Below, piece by piece: positions 31,002 to 42,640 of a DNA stretch of 64,000 nucleotides. The position numbers and the translations under genes are program-made. This stretch comes from Prorocentrum cordatum (lineage: Eukaryota; Sar; Dinophyceae; Prorocentrales; Prorocentraceae). Numbering within the stretch: position 1 is the stretch's first letter; every line of letters starts with the position of its first letter. The notes beneath the pieces are model-generated. The model saw only the letters and a list, made by a program, of their open reading frames with translations, did no database searches and was not told the origin of the DNA. The stretch lies in the NCBI GenBank assembly GCA_963575745.1, contig CAUYUJ010001736.1, positions 350,628-414,627 of the forward strand, written 5' to 3'.

Positions 31002-31759
31002 GTGGATCTGAGTGCAGCGCGCAAGCGCTCATCATAGTTGCCCATCACCATGCGGACCCCGCGACCAGACCCCTGGGGCCCGAGGCTGCCCACTTTTCCC
31101 AAACTCCCCCCTCCCCCCGCGGTGCCCACTGTGTCCCTCGGGGTCCTTCGGGGGGCTTTCGGAGGGCCCGAAGGCGCTCCCCAGACGGTCCAGGAGGCTT
31201 CCGAGACGGTCCAAGAGTTCGTCAAGACGCCCATGATGGCTTCAAGACGGCCCGAGAGGCCCCCCAAGCGCTTGAAGAGGGCTTCAAGAGGACACTTATG
31301 AGGGCCGCAAGGAACACACATCGCCCTAATTCCTTTGGGAAGAGTCTATTTTGGGCATATGCGCTTTGTATTAATAGCGTCCACGACGGCCTCAGAGAAC
31401 CCCAAGAGCGCCGCAAGACATCCCAACAAGGCCTCCAAGACGGAAGACGGTCCAAGAAGCTCCCAGGATCGCCCCAAAACGTCCCACAGAGCCCTCCAAG
31501 ACGACCTCCGTAGGCGCCTGTGGATCCCAGAGCGCTCTGAGACAGTCCAAGAGGCCCACAAGACACCTCACTCTGCACCCCTCCCCGCTCCTCCCAGATT
31601 CCTCCCCATCCCTCCCCGCTCCAGGCAAGTGTGCGCGAGGCGGTTGTATCTCTGGCCGCGAGATCCTGCCAGTGTATACCTACATGTACGACCACCCTTC
31701 GGGTGATAAAGAGGTTGTGCGTGTGGTGGTGGGGGTGAGGAAGGGGAACCAACTGGAGC
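31002..31759. other. CAAGAG-type repeat DNA, no gene seen
   Basis: Beyond a short unique stretch (31002-31100) the DNA returns to AAGACGG/AAGAGGC units (about 31180-31560), then C-rich sequence. No convincing coding frame. Confidence 0.6.
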
Positions 31760-32015
31760 TACAACATAGCATTGCATCGCACAGCAGAGCATAGCATAGC
31801 ATCGCATAGCATCGCACAACACAGCATAGACGAGCATCGCGTAGCATAGCATAGCATAGCATAGCATATCATGTCATAACATCGCATCGCATCGCGTCGC
31901 ATATACTAGCAGATCATCGCATGGCACAGTATGGCGTAGCATAGCATAGCATCGCATCGCACAGCATAGTATCGCATCGCATCACACCGCATAGCTTAGC
32001 CTCGCATTGATAACA
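31760..32015. repeat. Pentanucleotide GCATA/GCATC repeat
   Basis: About 50 units of GCAT(A/C) or close variants (GCACA, GTCGC) at strict 5-base spacing for most of its length. Confidence 0.9.
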
Positions 32016-33839
32016 TAGCGTACTATGCGGGCCGAACCGTACAATGGCCGAAAGTTCGTCCAAACGGCGCTCTCGCCTCGGCGCGGGCAGCACACCGCCA
32101 GCGTCACCTGCACGCCGTGGCCAGCTTAAGTTTAAGAGCGAATCGTGAGGATGTCTCAGCAGAAACCGGCTTTCTTGGTTCAGATGGGCGGGCTGGACGA
32201 CATGGGCGAATCAAACGCACGTTCGGGCCTGCGGCGGCCGCCCGGGACGGTCAGGGCACCCACAAGGCGCGCGCTCGCCGTCGACGGCGGGGCGCGGCTG
32301 CGGGAGAGCAGCCCGAGGCGAGGAGGCCCTCCCCCCACGAGCGATGCCCTGGCAGATTGGGCCAGTTTGATTGCCGCCAGTTTCCGTCGAACGCGTGCGG
32401 ATCAAGGGTGCGACGGTGATAACGGATCATTGTGCAGGCAGTTGCACGTCTCGTGGAATATGTTGCGGCGTTTATTTCCGTGTTTTGCGTCGTGAATTCT
32501 TGTTATCCGTGTCGCGCCTCCGTCTACTCACTCCCTCCTCCTCCTCCTCCTCCCTCCTTTTCCATATCACGATCAGAATTATCGCGATGTGACAGGCCTC
32601 GCACTTGGGCAACACAAGGGGGTGCCGCCAGGGGATAATTAGGACACTTACCGGTTCGTGCCCAGATTGTGGGGATGTCTCCAGCGGTTCGCTTGTTTCA
32701 CGGATGTAGGCGCGTCTTTTTCAGGGCCGCGTGGTGTTCGCGATGTCGCTACAAACGTTGCTGGGCGCCACAATGGGGAGCGACCACGGGGTGGGACATT
32801 TGCCCACTTGCGGTCAGCATTCGGGGATATCTCACGCGAGACGTTGGCTTTTTGAGGTGGGTGTACTTTTTTTCAGGGCCGCCACGAAGGAAGCGAATAC
32901 TCGGATCAGTCCCGGCAGTCGCCGCGGTACTGGGAAGACCGTCGGATCGATCATTTCGTTGTCGATTTTTTTTGGCGCGTACCGTTCAAACCTTCAGGGT
33001 GGCCCAGTGTTGGCAAATTTTGCGCGGTGGTTGCACGACGAAGGTGGGCGCACCATAGAACCCTTGGACGCTCTGGGTCGTCTAGGCCTTGGATAGGCGT
33101 AGAGTGCGTGAGGGGTGTGCCGAAATCGGGCCCATTGAGCCGTCTTGAGAGGTACGTAGCTTTTTCTTATGTCTTGTTTCGCCGATCGGCGCGGGCCCCC
33201 GCTCCCTCCTCCCCAAAGACCAGATCTTGGCTGCTTAAAGCGGTTGCTTCAACCGGGTTGATCAAGCACTGGGGCCCGCCCCCCTCCTCCCCCCGGTGGA
33301 CACACGAGCTGCTGCTGTACGTGTGTGAGTTGTTTTCTCGAGGCGCCCCCCTGGGAATGAAACAAAGGGTATGTAGGCAGCTGAAGTGGGATCATGCGGA
33401 ATCCTATTTAGACCTGCGGCCGTCTGTATGTTTCATGGTTGCACGCCGAGTGGAACACGTCCACCGCGTCGACAACGAATATACTTTTTCGCGTTGCGTG
33501 CCGAGTGGAATTCGTCCACCGCGCACGCAACAGCTCCTCTGCCGCGTGGAATGTGATTCCATTGTTCCGCCAAAAAGGGTGTGGAAAGGAAAGGGATTGA
33601 GAGGGTTTGCTGAGAGGAGAATGCAGGATTAAGGTCGACTGGGGCTCATGGCGTGCATCCGTGGGGGCATAGAGGGATGGTGCGGTTTGCTGATTCATCA
33701 TGATTGATAGAAGTCTTTCTGCTCTCCGATGCTGCGAACCCTAGACCGTCGCCGCATCTTGCTAGAACCAAAGCGCGCGCGCAGCGCGCGCGTGGTTCTA
33801 GTATATATATATATATATAGATACACATGGGAGATCCCA
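32016..33839. other. Mostly unique DNA, no confident gene
   Basis: The longest frame is 33027-33632 (+, 201 codons), with a partly hydrophobic middle (HELLLYVCELFSRGAPLGMKQRV) but no domain and no start context, so it is not called as a gene. A TTTTTCAGGGCCGC motif occurs twice (about 32718 and 32871). GTGGAA(C/T)(A/T)CGTCCACCGCG occurs twice near 33450-33520. Confidence 0.4.
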
Positions 33840-34690
33840 GCCCCAGGGTGCTGGGGCGGCCCCTCCCTTGCACATTCTTGTCCCCCCCTGGCGGCGGTTA
33901 TAGGAGATCCTGGCCCCTGGGCCCCCGCCTCCCTTGTACAGTCTTGTCCCCCGCACCCGGCGGTTTTCTTGGAGGCCCCCGAGGTTTCTGGACCGCCCGA
34001 GAGCGCTCCAAGCACGCCCAAGATAGCTTCCAGACCGCCCAAGAGGCCTCCAGGACGCCCCGACAGAGGCCCAAGATCGTTCCGAGATGCCCAAAGATGG
34101 CCTGTAGAAGACCCAAGAGGCTTCCCAAGAGAGCCCCCAGAGGCCAAAATGGCCCCATTCATTTTCGAAAACGTATATTTTTATCGTGTTCGCTTTTCCC
34201 GATCGTAACGGAATCCAAGACTGCCGAAGAGTTGCCAGAGGGTGCCCCAAGACGGCTCCAGAGGGCCCGAAGACGGCCCAAGAGGGCCTCAAGACGGTCC
34301 ATGAAACGCCCAATATAGCCCAAGAGAGCTCCAAGAGGGCCCCAAGGGAATCCCAACAAGGCCCCAAGAGAGGGTCGTGGGGCACTATCTTGGGGCGCGT
34401 GGCTCCCAGCATGCCCTCATGACCCTCCCGGAGGCCTCCAGGACGCGGTCAAGAGGCCCCCACGAGATCCCAAGACGACCAACATGGCTTCCTCACGGGT
34501 TTGCAGGCTTCCAAGACCGTCCGAGATGCCTCCATGGGCGCTTCAAAGAGAGCCCCATGAGGCTCCATTCATGGATTTTTCGGAGGTTTTATTCAGGATT
34601 TTAGAGTCTTCGCCTTTTCGTCAGCCCGGCGCTCCAGTACGGCTCAAGAAGCTCCACATATAGCCCACATGCGGCGCTAGAGGCCGCCAA
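33840..34690. repeat. CAAGAGGCCC repeat field with cassettes
   Basis: Same phased family. The AT-rich cassette with GAAAACGTATATTTTTAT is at about 34155-34200 and a second T-rich one is at about 34570-34640. A direct repeat with CCCCTCCCTTGCAC(A)...TCTTGTCCCCC is at about 33858-33955. Confidence 0.8.
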
Positions 34691-34724
34691 GAGTACGCCG
34701 AGACGACCCAAGAATTAGGATGAC

Positions 34725-35190
34725 AGTCAGGGGTTTCGGATTTGGATTTTCGGCTTCGGGTGTTTTGTTTTGGGTGTTCGGGTGTTAGGGTTAGATGTTT
34801 GTCTTCTCGTGTGCTGTTTAGGTTATTCGGATGTTTGGGCTCAGGGTTATGGTTATTGTGCTAAGGTTCAGGTGATAGGTTCGGGTGCGAGGGCCAAGGT
34901 GTTCAGGCGTTCAGGCTCAGATTTTAGGGCTGGGGTGTTCGGTAATCGGGTGAGGGTGTCAGGGTGAGGGTGTCACGGTAAGGGTGTTAGGGTCAGAATG
35001 TTACAGTTCGGCGTTATGATTCGAGTGATAGTGTTGATGTTCGAGTTTTCGGGTGTTGTATGTAAGGCGTTCGAGCTCGGGTGCTGATGTTCGGTGTTTG
35101 GTTTAAAGTGTCAGGTCTTAGTGCTCGGGTGTCCGTGTTCAGCTGTTCCGGTCAGGGTTTTCGGGCTAGAATGATATGGTTTTCGGGTAT
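34725..35190. repeat. G/T-skewed degenerate repeat (GTTAGGG, GTTCGGGTG)
   Basis: The plus strand is strongly G+T rich, with many GGGTGTT, GTTAGGGTTA, GTTCAGG and TTCGGGTG words at irregular spacing. It resembles degenerated telomere-type or subtelomeric repeats. The plant/dinoflagellate telomere unit TTTAGGG is not present in pure runs. Confidence 0.6.
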
Positions 35191-35679
35191 TCAGGAAGGC
35201 GCCATGGCATCGGTTCCACGCTTGGTAAGACCGTCTTCAGAGCTACCCCCGCTGAGGCTCCAAGCACGACAGCAGACTTCTGAAGGCCTTCCACGAGACA
35301 CCGAACAGCTTGTCAAAGACGCCTCCAACATACGACAAAGCGTGGCGGCGGGTTTGGCCAAATGCCATTCTACACCCATGCGCATACATACGCACATTCA
35401 CATGCGTACATATGTCATGTGGCAGTCGCATGATGGATTGTAGGTATGGGGTGAGCCTCAAGCAATATATGGCCCTTGCATCCGACACAGGGACAATAAC
35501 ACCAACTTGTGACGCGAGTTTCACGAGCGCGGCTAGAACCTGCGCCGCTCCTGCCGTGCAGCGGTCCGCCAGCCTCCCTCTCTCGGAGGGGGCCAGGGCC
35601 CTCCCGAGGCACCCGCGGCTGGATGGCAGGGCGCGCTCGGGGGTCGGCCGCCGCGTCCTGCTCGACTCACGCGAGCAAG

Positions 35680-36460
35680 CCTTTTGAGAAATGCCTGGGG
35701 GGGTTCGCGGCGCCCCAACTTCGGGGTCGAGCGAGGGGGGAAGTGAGGAGGGGTGGGTCTTCTCAGGAGGCTCGGAAGTCCCCCGGCCTTCTGAGAAGTT
35801 TTCGGGGCCTTCCCCGAGGACACAGAAAGCTTCTCAGAGAGCGCGAGGGCTTCTGAGAAATCCTGCCGCCTTCTGAGAAGTTTTCGGGGCCTTCCCCGAG
35901 CACACAGCAGCTTCCCAGAGGGCGCGAGGGCTTCTGAGAAGTCCCGCCGCCTTCTGAGAAGGCCTTCTCCTTCTCATTTCCCTCCCTCGCTCGCCGCCGA
36001 CCATCGGGAATCGGGCGAGGCCGAGTCCGGACGGAACAAGTCCACACGGAGGCCGAGCACTCCGCACCTCGGCGTCGCCCAGTTGTGTGCGCTTTTCCCC
36101 AGCGAGGGCCATCGAGGAGCATTTTGCATCCTTTTGCGAGGCAGCACAGGACACGCGCGAAGTCGAAGAAGGCGCGAAGAAAGGACGCTCGAGCGACGGC
36201 GAGTCCTGCGGGGAGGGGAGCGTCGCAGCGCCCTGCTGGGGAAGCAGGCGAGGCTGGAGGGTTGCTCCGAAGGGCTTCGGCGACCTGTCCTTCTCCTCCC
36301 TCCTCCCTCCTCCCTCTCCCTCCTCCCTCCCCCTCCTCCATCTCCTCCCTCCTCCCTCCCCCTCCTCCATCTCCTCCTCCATCTTCTCCTCTCCCTCCCC
36401 CTCCTCCACCTCCTCCTCCTCCTCGGGTCGCCCACGGCCCTGGGGGAAACCGTGCAAGTA
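35680..36460. repeat. Composite dispersed repeat, copy 1 (CTTCTGAGAAG cluster to TCC tract)
   Basis: Contains several near-palindromes (C)TTCTCAGAAG/CTTCTGAGAAG in units of about 80-100 bases with TTTTCGGGGCCTTCCCCGAG, then GGAGGGTTGCTCCGAAGGGCTTC, then a TCC/CCT tract and CTCGGGTCGCCCACGGCCC. A shorter relative lies at 41040-41600, and the last module recurs near 46600. Confidence 0.75.
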
Positions 36461-36649
36461 AGTCCAGACTCCGTACGGTCGAGCCGAGGCAGAAGATCGA
36501 GGTCGGTTCGGGGAGGGTACTCTGATGTTCTTCGCGATCGTGGGATGTTCTTGCGCATCCTGGGGAGGGTACCCTAGGATCTTCTGTGTGTTTTGGCGCA
36601 CGGAGGGCTTCATGTTCTTGAAGAGTGTTATCCCGGCCTGGGTCCGACG

Positions 36650-37231
36650 GTACAGTCGGGGCCCTGAAGAAGGAACCCTTCTCGTTGGGGAGGGGCTCCG
36701 CGTTCCTTAAGTGTTTCGCAGCTTGCCTCAGGCTTTCCTCATGTTTTCGATCGGAAATCGAAGTTTAACTCATGGAAAAAAGGGGCCTCGTTCCTTATTT
36801 TGGGTTCCTTAGTAGGTCAAGGCCCCGACTGTAAGTCCAGACGGAGCGCGCCGTATGGATTTGCCCCGTATGGACTGCGCCCTCCCATCAGGAGATGCGA
36901 AGAGTCCCGACGGAGTAGGCCCGGCCGGGGACCGAGCACGCCGTCTGGACTCACTCCGTGTGGTCGAAAAGCCCTCCTGTCGGGAGAGGCTGGGTCCAGA
37001 CGGAGCAAGCCCGTGCGGAGGCCGAGCACTCCGTACGGACGGACACCGTACGGTCGGGGCCCTGAAGAAGGAACCCTTTTCGTTGGGGAGGGGCTCCGCG
37101 TTCCTTAAGTGTTTCGCAGCTTGCCTCAGGCTTTCCTCATGTTTTCGATCGGAAATCGAAGGTTAACTTATGGAAAAAAGGGGCCTCGTTCCTTATTTTG
37201 GGTTCCTTAGTAGGTCAAGGCCCCGACTGTA
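36650..37231. repeat. 184-bp direct repeat pair (36650-36833 and 37048-37231)
   Basis: The two copies start at GTCGGGGCCCTGAAGAAGG and end CCCCGACTGTA, 398 bases apart, with few differences. The spacer carries GTCCAGACGGAG and CCGTACGG words several times, also seen at 36460-36480. Confidence 0.9.
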
Positions 37232-37849
37232 TGGACTTCGCCCCTTCTCAGGAGGACCCCCCCCAGCGAGGTTCGCCGGGTCCCTTTAGGGGGGCGGTAC
37301 TGGGACGTGGATGCTTTTGAACATCTTTGTTGTCGTCGTCGTCCGCGGCGTCGCCATCGAGGCCGCCAGGCCCAGGCCAGTGGCACAGACGAGAAACCAC
37401 CAGTGTTTGAATCGTCCCTGCCTGTTTTTTTAAAGTGTTTGCTTGCATTAGTTTGTCGTCCCGTGGCGCACCAGTACACAATCAAAGTCCGGCCCCGGCC
37501 CTCACCAGTGTTGATGTTTCGCCTGGTGCTCTCGATTCGCCCCGCCTTCAGGAGGAGGCCGAAAGTGAAAGGTGACGCCATCGACCTCTCCACGTACGGG
37601 ATTACAGCCGAAGCTTGCTTAAGGTTGATGCTGGGGTTGAAGACTAGGACTTGCGAGATTGCCATGGTTCTCTTGTCTTGCCCACCATCTATTCACGTAT
37701 GCTTTGCTCTCTGTCTCCCCACTGTTTTTACCTAACAGCGAAGACTGATAGGTTTCTAGTAGTGTCAAAAGAGGTCACAGATCACTCCACAGGGGGGTCC
37801 GGGCAGGTGTTGGGAGTTGCCGGGCGGGCCTGTGCCGAACTCGTTTTTC
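37232..37849. other. Unique DNA, possible exon, no confident gene
   Basis: A plus-strand frame near 37513-37675 encodes FRRRPKVKGDAIDLSTYGI and a following hydrophobic stretch, and the minus strand is also open. Neither has a recognisable domain or convincing splice signals. Confidence 0.3.
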
Positions 37850-38410
37850 ACCAACAGTCACACACTTCGTGCTCTTCGACTTCCCAGAACTCCATTCCCA
37901 GGCTCATTCTGAATAACCGGATGCAACAGTCACACACTTCGTGCTCTTCGAGATCCCAGAACGCCATTCCCGGGCCACATTTGGAGGGCCGGATGCAACA
38001 GTCACACACTTCGTGCTCTTCGAGTTCCCAGAACTCCATTCCCGGGCCACATTTTGGATGCCCGGAGCCAACTGTAGGCCACTTCGTGCTCTTCGACTTC
38101 CCAGAACTCCATTCCCGGGCCACATTTTGGATGCCCGGAGCCAACTGTAGGCCACTTCGTGCTCTTCGAGCTCCCAGAACTCCATTCCCGGGCCACATTT
38201 TGAATGCCCGGAGCCAACTGTAGGCCACTTCGTGCTCTTCGAGTTCCCAGAACTCCATTCCCGGGCCACATTTTGAATGCCCGGAGCCAACTGTAGGCCA
38301 CTTCGTGCTCTTCGAGTTCCCAGAACTCCATTCCCGGGCCACATTTTGAATGCCCGTAGCCAACTGTAGGCAACTTCGTGCTCTTCGACTTCCCAGAACT
38401 CCCATTCCTG
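37850..38410. repeat. 72-73-bp tandem satellite
   Basis: About eight units contain CTTCGTGCTCTTCGA, CCCAGAACTCCATTCC and GGGCCACATTTTG. Unit starts are 72 or 73 bases apart. The first three units differ (GATGCAACAGTCACACA in place of the later GGAGCCAACTGTAGGCC). Confidence 0.93.
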
Positions 38411-38429
38411 GGCCACATTTTCAGCAGGG

Positions 38430-39195
38430 GCAAGAGCACGACGAGGAGGAGGACGAGCAAGACCAGGAGGACGAGGACGAGCAGGAGCAGGACGAGGAGC
38501 AGGAGGAGCAGGAGAAGAAGGACGAGCAGGAGGAGGAGGAGGACGAGCAGGAGGAGGAGGACGACCAGGAGGAGGAGGACGACCAGGAAGAGGAGGAGGA
38601 GGAGGAGGAGGAGGAGGGGAGGGGGAGGAGTACCAGGAGGAGGAGGAGGAGGAGGAGGAGGAGGAGGAGGAGGAGGAGAGGAGGAGGAGGAGGAGGAGGA
38701 CGAGGACGAGGAGGAGGAGGAGGAGGGGGGGGGAGAGTACCAGGAGGAGGAGAACGAGGACCACCAGGAGGAGGAGGAGGAGGAGGAGGAGGAGGAGGAG
38801 GAGGAGGAGGAGGAGGAGGACACCAGGAGGAGGAGGACGAGCAAGACGAGAGGACGAGAACGAGGACGACCAGGAAGAGGAGGAGGAGGAGGAGGAGGAG
38901 GAGGGGAGGGGGAGGACTACCAGGAGGAGGAGGAGGAGGAGGAGGAGGAGGAAGGAGGAGGAGGGAGGAGGAGGAGGAGGAGGAGGAGGACGAGGAGGAG
39001 GAGGGGGGGGGAGAGCACCAGGAGGAGGAGAACGAGGACCACCAGGAGGAGGAGGAGGAGGAGGAGGAGGAGGAGGAGGAGGAGAGCACCAGGAGGAGGA
39101 GGACGAGCAAGACGAGGAGGACGAGAACGAGGACGAGCAGGAGGAGGAGGAGGAGGAGGAGGAGGAGCAGGAGAAAGAGGAGGAGGAGGAGAGGA
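38430..39195. repeat. GAG/GGA/GAC purine-rich triplet array
   Basis: Nearly pure (A/G)-rich plus strand with GAGGAGGACGAGCAG interruptions. A block of about 330 bases is repeated (AGGACGAGCAAGAC and GGGAGAGCACCAGGAGG/GGAGAGTACCAGGAGG recur). Open frames on both strands are repeat artefacts. Confidence 0.9.
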
Positions 39196-40299
39196 GGCAG
39201 GCTGAGGCTGAGGCTGTGACTGCGACTGCCGTTGCCGCTGCGACTGTCATCGCGAATGCGACTACGACTGCGAGAACAGCAGAATTCGACAACTGGATTT
39301 TCATCTGAATCTTAAGGGGAATGCTTTCAGATATGCTTCTACACATCGCTGTTAGGTTGCTTTGCCGGGATAATTTGTTCTTTCTCAGGCTTCATGCTCA
39401 GACGTTTCCGTCCTCATGTCCATGTCCTGTTTGTTTTGCTTGTCCTATTGCTTCCTTGAAGCAGGGTGGTCTTTCCACACGCAACTGCTTCAATAGTATG
39501 CATTCCTCAGGGGGGAACTGGACGAGGCTATGCCAGAGTTGAAACGGAAGTTACCGAACCTGAGCAGTGTGGCCGGGCGACACGCGATCTGACCCCAGGC
39601 GCTGCTCAGGTGCGCAGTGCCAGGTTCAGGTCACACGGCGTGGCGAGCACCATGCACTCTTTGTGCGCAGGCGGGGGGCCTGTGCGGCGGCCCCGATCGG
39701 GGAGAGATCCGTCGACGCGGGTTCCGCCTCTCCACGACATTCGAAATCGCGGGTGGCGTCCCGGAGGTCTGGACCTCACCCCAGGGACAGGCTTCTCGTC
39801 CCGAGGCGCTTCTTGTCGGTCCCAGCGCCTGGCTGGTAAACTTGGACGCCCAGAATGGGTGCGGAGGCAGTGGGCACGATGACTGGCAATAGATGTTATC
39901 GAACACCGACAGCGGCCGCTGTTGGGCATGCGGTCTTCTGTATACGGTCGGACCCAGGCATAATGCCGAGGTCGGTGCGGAGAGGGCACCCCGATGCTCT
40001 TCGCGCTCGGTGGATGTTCTTGTGCGCCCTGGGGCGGGCACCCTTGGATGCTCTGTGTGTCGTGGCCGACGGAGGATCTCGTGTCCTCGAGGGATGCTCT
40101 TCTCAGGAGGAAAAAAAACACACAGACACAATTAATCGTCGATTCCCTAGAAACTACGGGAAAATATGGGAAGTGGGGGGGAAGATAAAAACCCAGAAAA
40201 TATGAAGTATATTGGGAATCTGGTTATTTGTGTCTAACTATTCAATAGCTTTGCTCATTCCATATTCTAGCATCGCTGGCACTTGCTTGCGTGCTTGGG
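39196..40299. other. No gene seen; unique DNA
   Basis: 39990-40085 resembles 36520-36605 (CTTCGCG, GGATGTTCTTG(T/C)GC, TCTGTGTGT...GACGGAGG), a dispersed repeat. 40100-40280 is AT-rich by local standards. No coding signal. Confidence 0.4.
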
Positions 40300-40860
40300 G
40301 GGGAATTGGGGGGCCTCCTGGGGCCGCTTGCGGGCCTCTTGGGGGCCTCCTGAGGGCCTCGTGGGGGCATCTGAGGGCCTCGTGGGGGCCTCTTGGGCGC
40401 TCCTGGGGGCCTCTCAGGGCCGAGGGCTCGAAATATCCGTGCGGGTCTCCCGTTTGGACCCCCTCTTGGAGCCGTCTTGGGGGCCTCTTGGGCTGTCTTG
40501 GAGGCCTCTTGGGTCGTCTTGGGGCCCTCTGGGGCGGTTCTTGGGCCCTCTTGGGGCGCTCTTGGGCCGTCTTGGGGCGATCTTGGGGGTCTCTTGGGCT
40601 GCTTTTGACGTTCTGAAAGCTCAAGTGGCGAAAATGCTAAAAATATACGTTCTCCTTAAGGATTGGAGCAATTTTTGCCTCTTGGGGCCCTCTTGGGACG
40701 CCTCTTGGGGAATTGTTGAGGCGTTTGGGAGCCATCTTGAGCGTATCGAAGCGAGTGTGTGGCATCTCGGAGCACTCTTGAACCATATTGAGGGGCTCTT
40801 GACGGCCTCGCGGCCCTTCTTGGGGCTCTGGAGGGCCTCGAGGGCGGTGCCCAGGATGAA
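40300..40860. repeat. Phased repeat field in inverted orientation (GGGCCTCTTGG)
   Basis: Here the family runs on the other strand: GGGGCCTCTTGGG units at 10-11-base spacing, with the inverted AT-rich cassette AAAATATACGTTCTCC at about 40640. Confidence 0.85.
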
Positions 40861-41039
40861 AATGATCTCTGAGTCGGACCGCCTGGGATCTTGCCGGGTA
40901 CTTTTCGTCCGGGGACCCTAGAAATATTGTTAACCAGTTGCCGGAGATCTTAGCACGCCCCTGGCCCGTTGGGCCGGCGCATTTGTGTGTCCCAGGGCCC
41001 CTTCATCTTCTGCCACGGGCCCCACTGTGCACGAATCGG

Positions 41040-41600
41040 CGGTGAGCGAGGGGGGGAAGTGAGAAGGGCCGGGCCTTCTCAGAAGGCTCGGAAGTCCCCC
41101 GGCCTTGGGAAGTTCTCTGAGCCTTCCCCGAGGACGCAGAACACTTCTCGGAAAGCGCGAGGGCCTGTGAAGAGCCTTGCCGCCCTTGAGCAGGCCTTCT
41201 CCTCACTTCCCCCCTCGCTGACCGCCGAGCGGAGCGGGGCCTGGGCCCTGGGGGGCCCGGGGGCCCCAGGGGAGGAGGAGGGGGGGAGGAGGAAGGAGGA
41301 AGGAGGAGGGAGGGGAGGAGGAGGGGGGAGGAGGCGGGAGGGAAGGAGGAGGGGGGAGGAGAGGAGGAGGATGGGAGGAGGAGGAGAGGAGGAGGAGGAG
41401 GCCATGGAGGAGGGCCCGCCGGCCCGGGGGCCTTCCCTCGCCTCCCCGGAGGGATCCGGCGGCCGTCCAGGCTGCCCCCAGGACGGCCTCCAGGTGGAGG
41501 GTTTCTGCGAAGGGTTTCGGCGACTCCTCCTCCTCCTCCTCCTCCTCCTCCTCCTCCTCCTCCTCCTCCTCCTCCTCCTCCTCTTCCTCCTTTTCCTCCT
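41040..41600. repeat. Composite dispersed repeat, copy 2
   Basis: Starts CCGGGCCTTCTCAGAAGGCTCG as at 35680-35990, then a GGA tract (about 41270-41410), GGAGGGTTTCTGCGAAGGGTTTC and an almost perfect (TCC)n run (41525-41600). Confidence 0.8.
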
Positions 41601-41621
41601 CCGTTGCCACTTTGGCTCACG
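41601..41621 (+). other. Degenerate spliced-leader relic at the 5' edge of a LINE
   Basis: CCGTTGCCACTTTGGCTCAC plus G agrees with the 21-nt core of the dinoflagellate spliced leader at 18 of 21 positions. It lies about 140 bases before the first LINE ORF start and right after the TCC tract, where a reverse-transcribed trans-spliced mRNA would carry it. Confidence 0.6.
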
Positions 41622-41763
41622 TGGGGACAGGCCCCACTGAGTGTGGCAGCTCTCTTCAGAGGGCATTCTCGAAGTCGAATTCGAGCGGACACATTTCACC
41701 CAGGCGGTGAGCTCACGCCCGAGCGGCCGCCACTCTTTTTTCGTTCACATCCGCATTTTGCTG

Positions 41764-42640
41764 ATGGCGCGAGCTCTCTCCACCGATGAGAAGCTCGACC
41801 TCATGATGACACGACTGGACGGCATGGGCAGCACGCTCGAGGGGGTTGCCGCCTTTGCCAGGAATGTCGACAACATCGCCGACACCGTTGAGAGGCACGG
41901 GAAGCTCTTCGAGAATCCAAGCCGACCTTGCCGCCCTGCAGAAGAAGCTCAACGAGAGCTACAGCGAGAGCAGAGTAGGAGGCAGTACCTGGGGTGGATT
42001 CTCGGCTGTGGGTGGTGCGCCTGGTGTAAAGCGTGCGCGCCGTGCTCTGTCTTCCCCTCCTGAGCGTGATCGGCCGAACGACGCATGCAAAGTTTGGATT
42101 GGGGGCTTTCCTAGAAAGTTACTTGGCAAGTAGTTCGAAGCCCACTGGCATATAGCCAAGACGCTCATTAGCTCTGCCGTCGCTGAGGTTGCCATGCCAA
42201 AGTTCTACAACCTGCAGTACGCGTACTCTGTGATCTTCCAGTCTTCGGAGCAGGCCAAGGATCTCATCGCCCTCACCCGTCTGAATGATTCCAAAATGAC
42301 TTGGACAGATCCGCGCAATGGCGAATCTAAGCTACTTCGAGCATGTCCAGACCAGACCTTGGACGTCAGGCGCAAGCAGAAGTTGCTGGGCAAGCCGTGG
42401 GAGCCCATCCTCCAGGAAGTCAAGAAGCATGCCCGATGAAGCGAGGGCTGCAGGCTCGGTACTAACGGGCCCAAAGGCATCCTCTTCGCCACCTCCGCCG
42501 ACGAAGTTTTGGGCTTCTTCGTTCTGCAGGAGGCACCTGGCGAGACCTTCAGCATCATCCCGAACGAGGCCAACCTCGCCGAGTGGGGCATCGGCGTAGG
42601 TCAGGCCAGCGACATCATCACCGCCGCCACGAGCGCCTAG
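41764..42640 (+). pseudogene. LINE ORF1 (coiled coil, RRM-like), broken
   Basis: ATG at 41764 opens ALSTDEKLDLMMTRLDGM, an N-terminal coiled-coil-like region. One extra base near 41918 shifts to the frame RIQADLAALQKKLNESYSES. CKVWIGGFPRKLL (about 42090) looks like an RNP2 strand, and YAYSVIFQSSEQAKDLI (about 42215) fits the RNP1 strand of an RRM. In-frame stops are at 42131-42133 (TAG) and 42437-42439 (TGA). The same frame continues through GILFATSADEVLGFFVLQ to TAG at 42638-42640. Such ORF1 proteins bind the element RNA. Confidence 0.65.

Noticed and set aside
31760-32015. Possible CRISPR array or regularly spaced repeats
   Set aside because: Units are 5 bases with no spacers. No other region shows identical repeats separated by unique spacers of constant length.
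37904-39346. Minus-strand ORF of 480 codons across the 72-bp satellite and the GGA array
   Set aside because: It is created by repeats (Ser/Leu/Pro runs) and changes character exactly at repeat borders; no domain.
17221-42439. Idea that premature stops (17221, 25470, 28049, 42131, 42437) reflect C-to-T deamination
   Set aside because: Every stop codon is one C-to-T step from CAA, CAG or CGA, so the observation carries no information without an alignment of intact copies.
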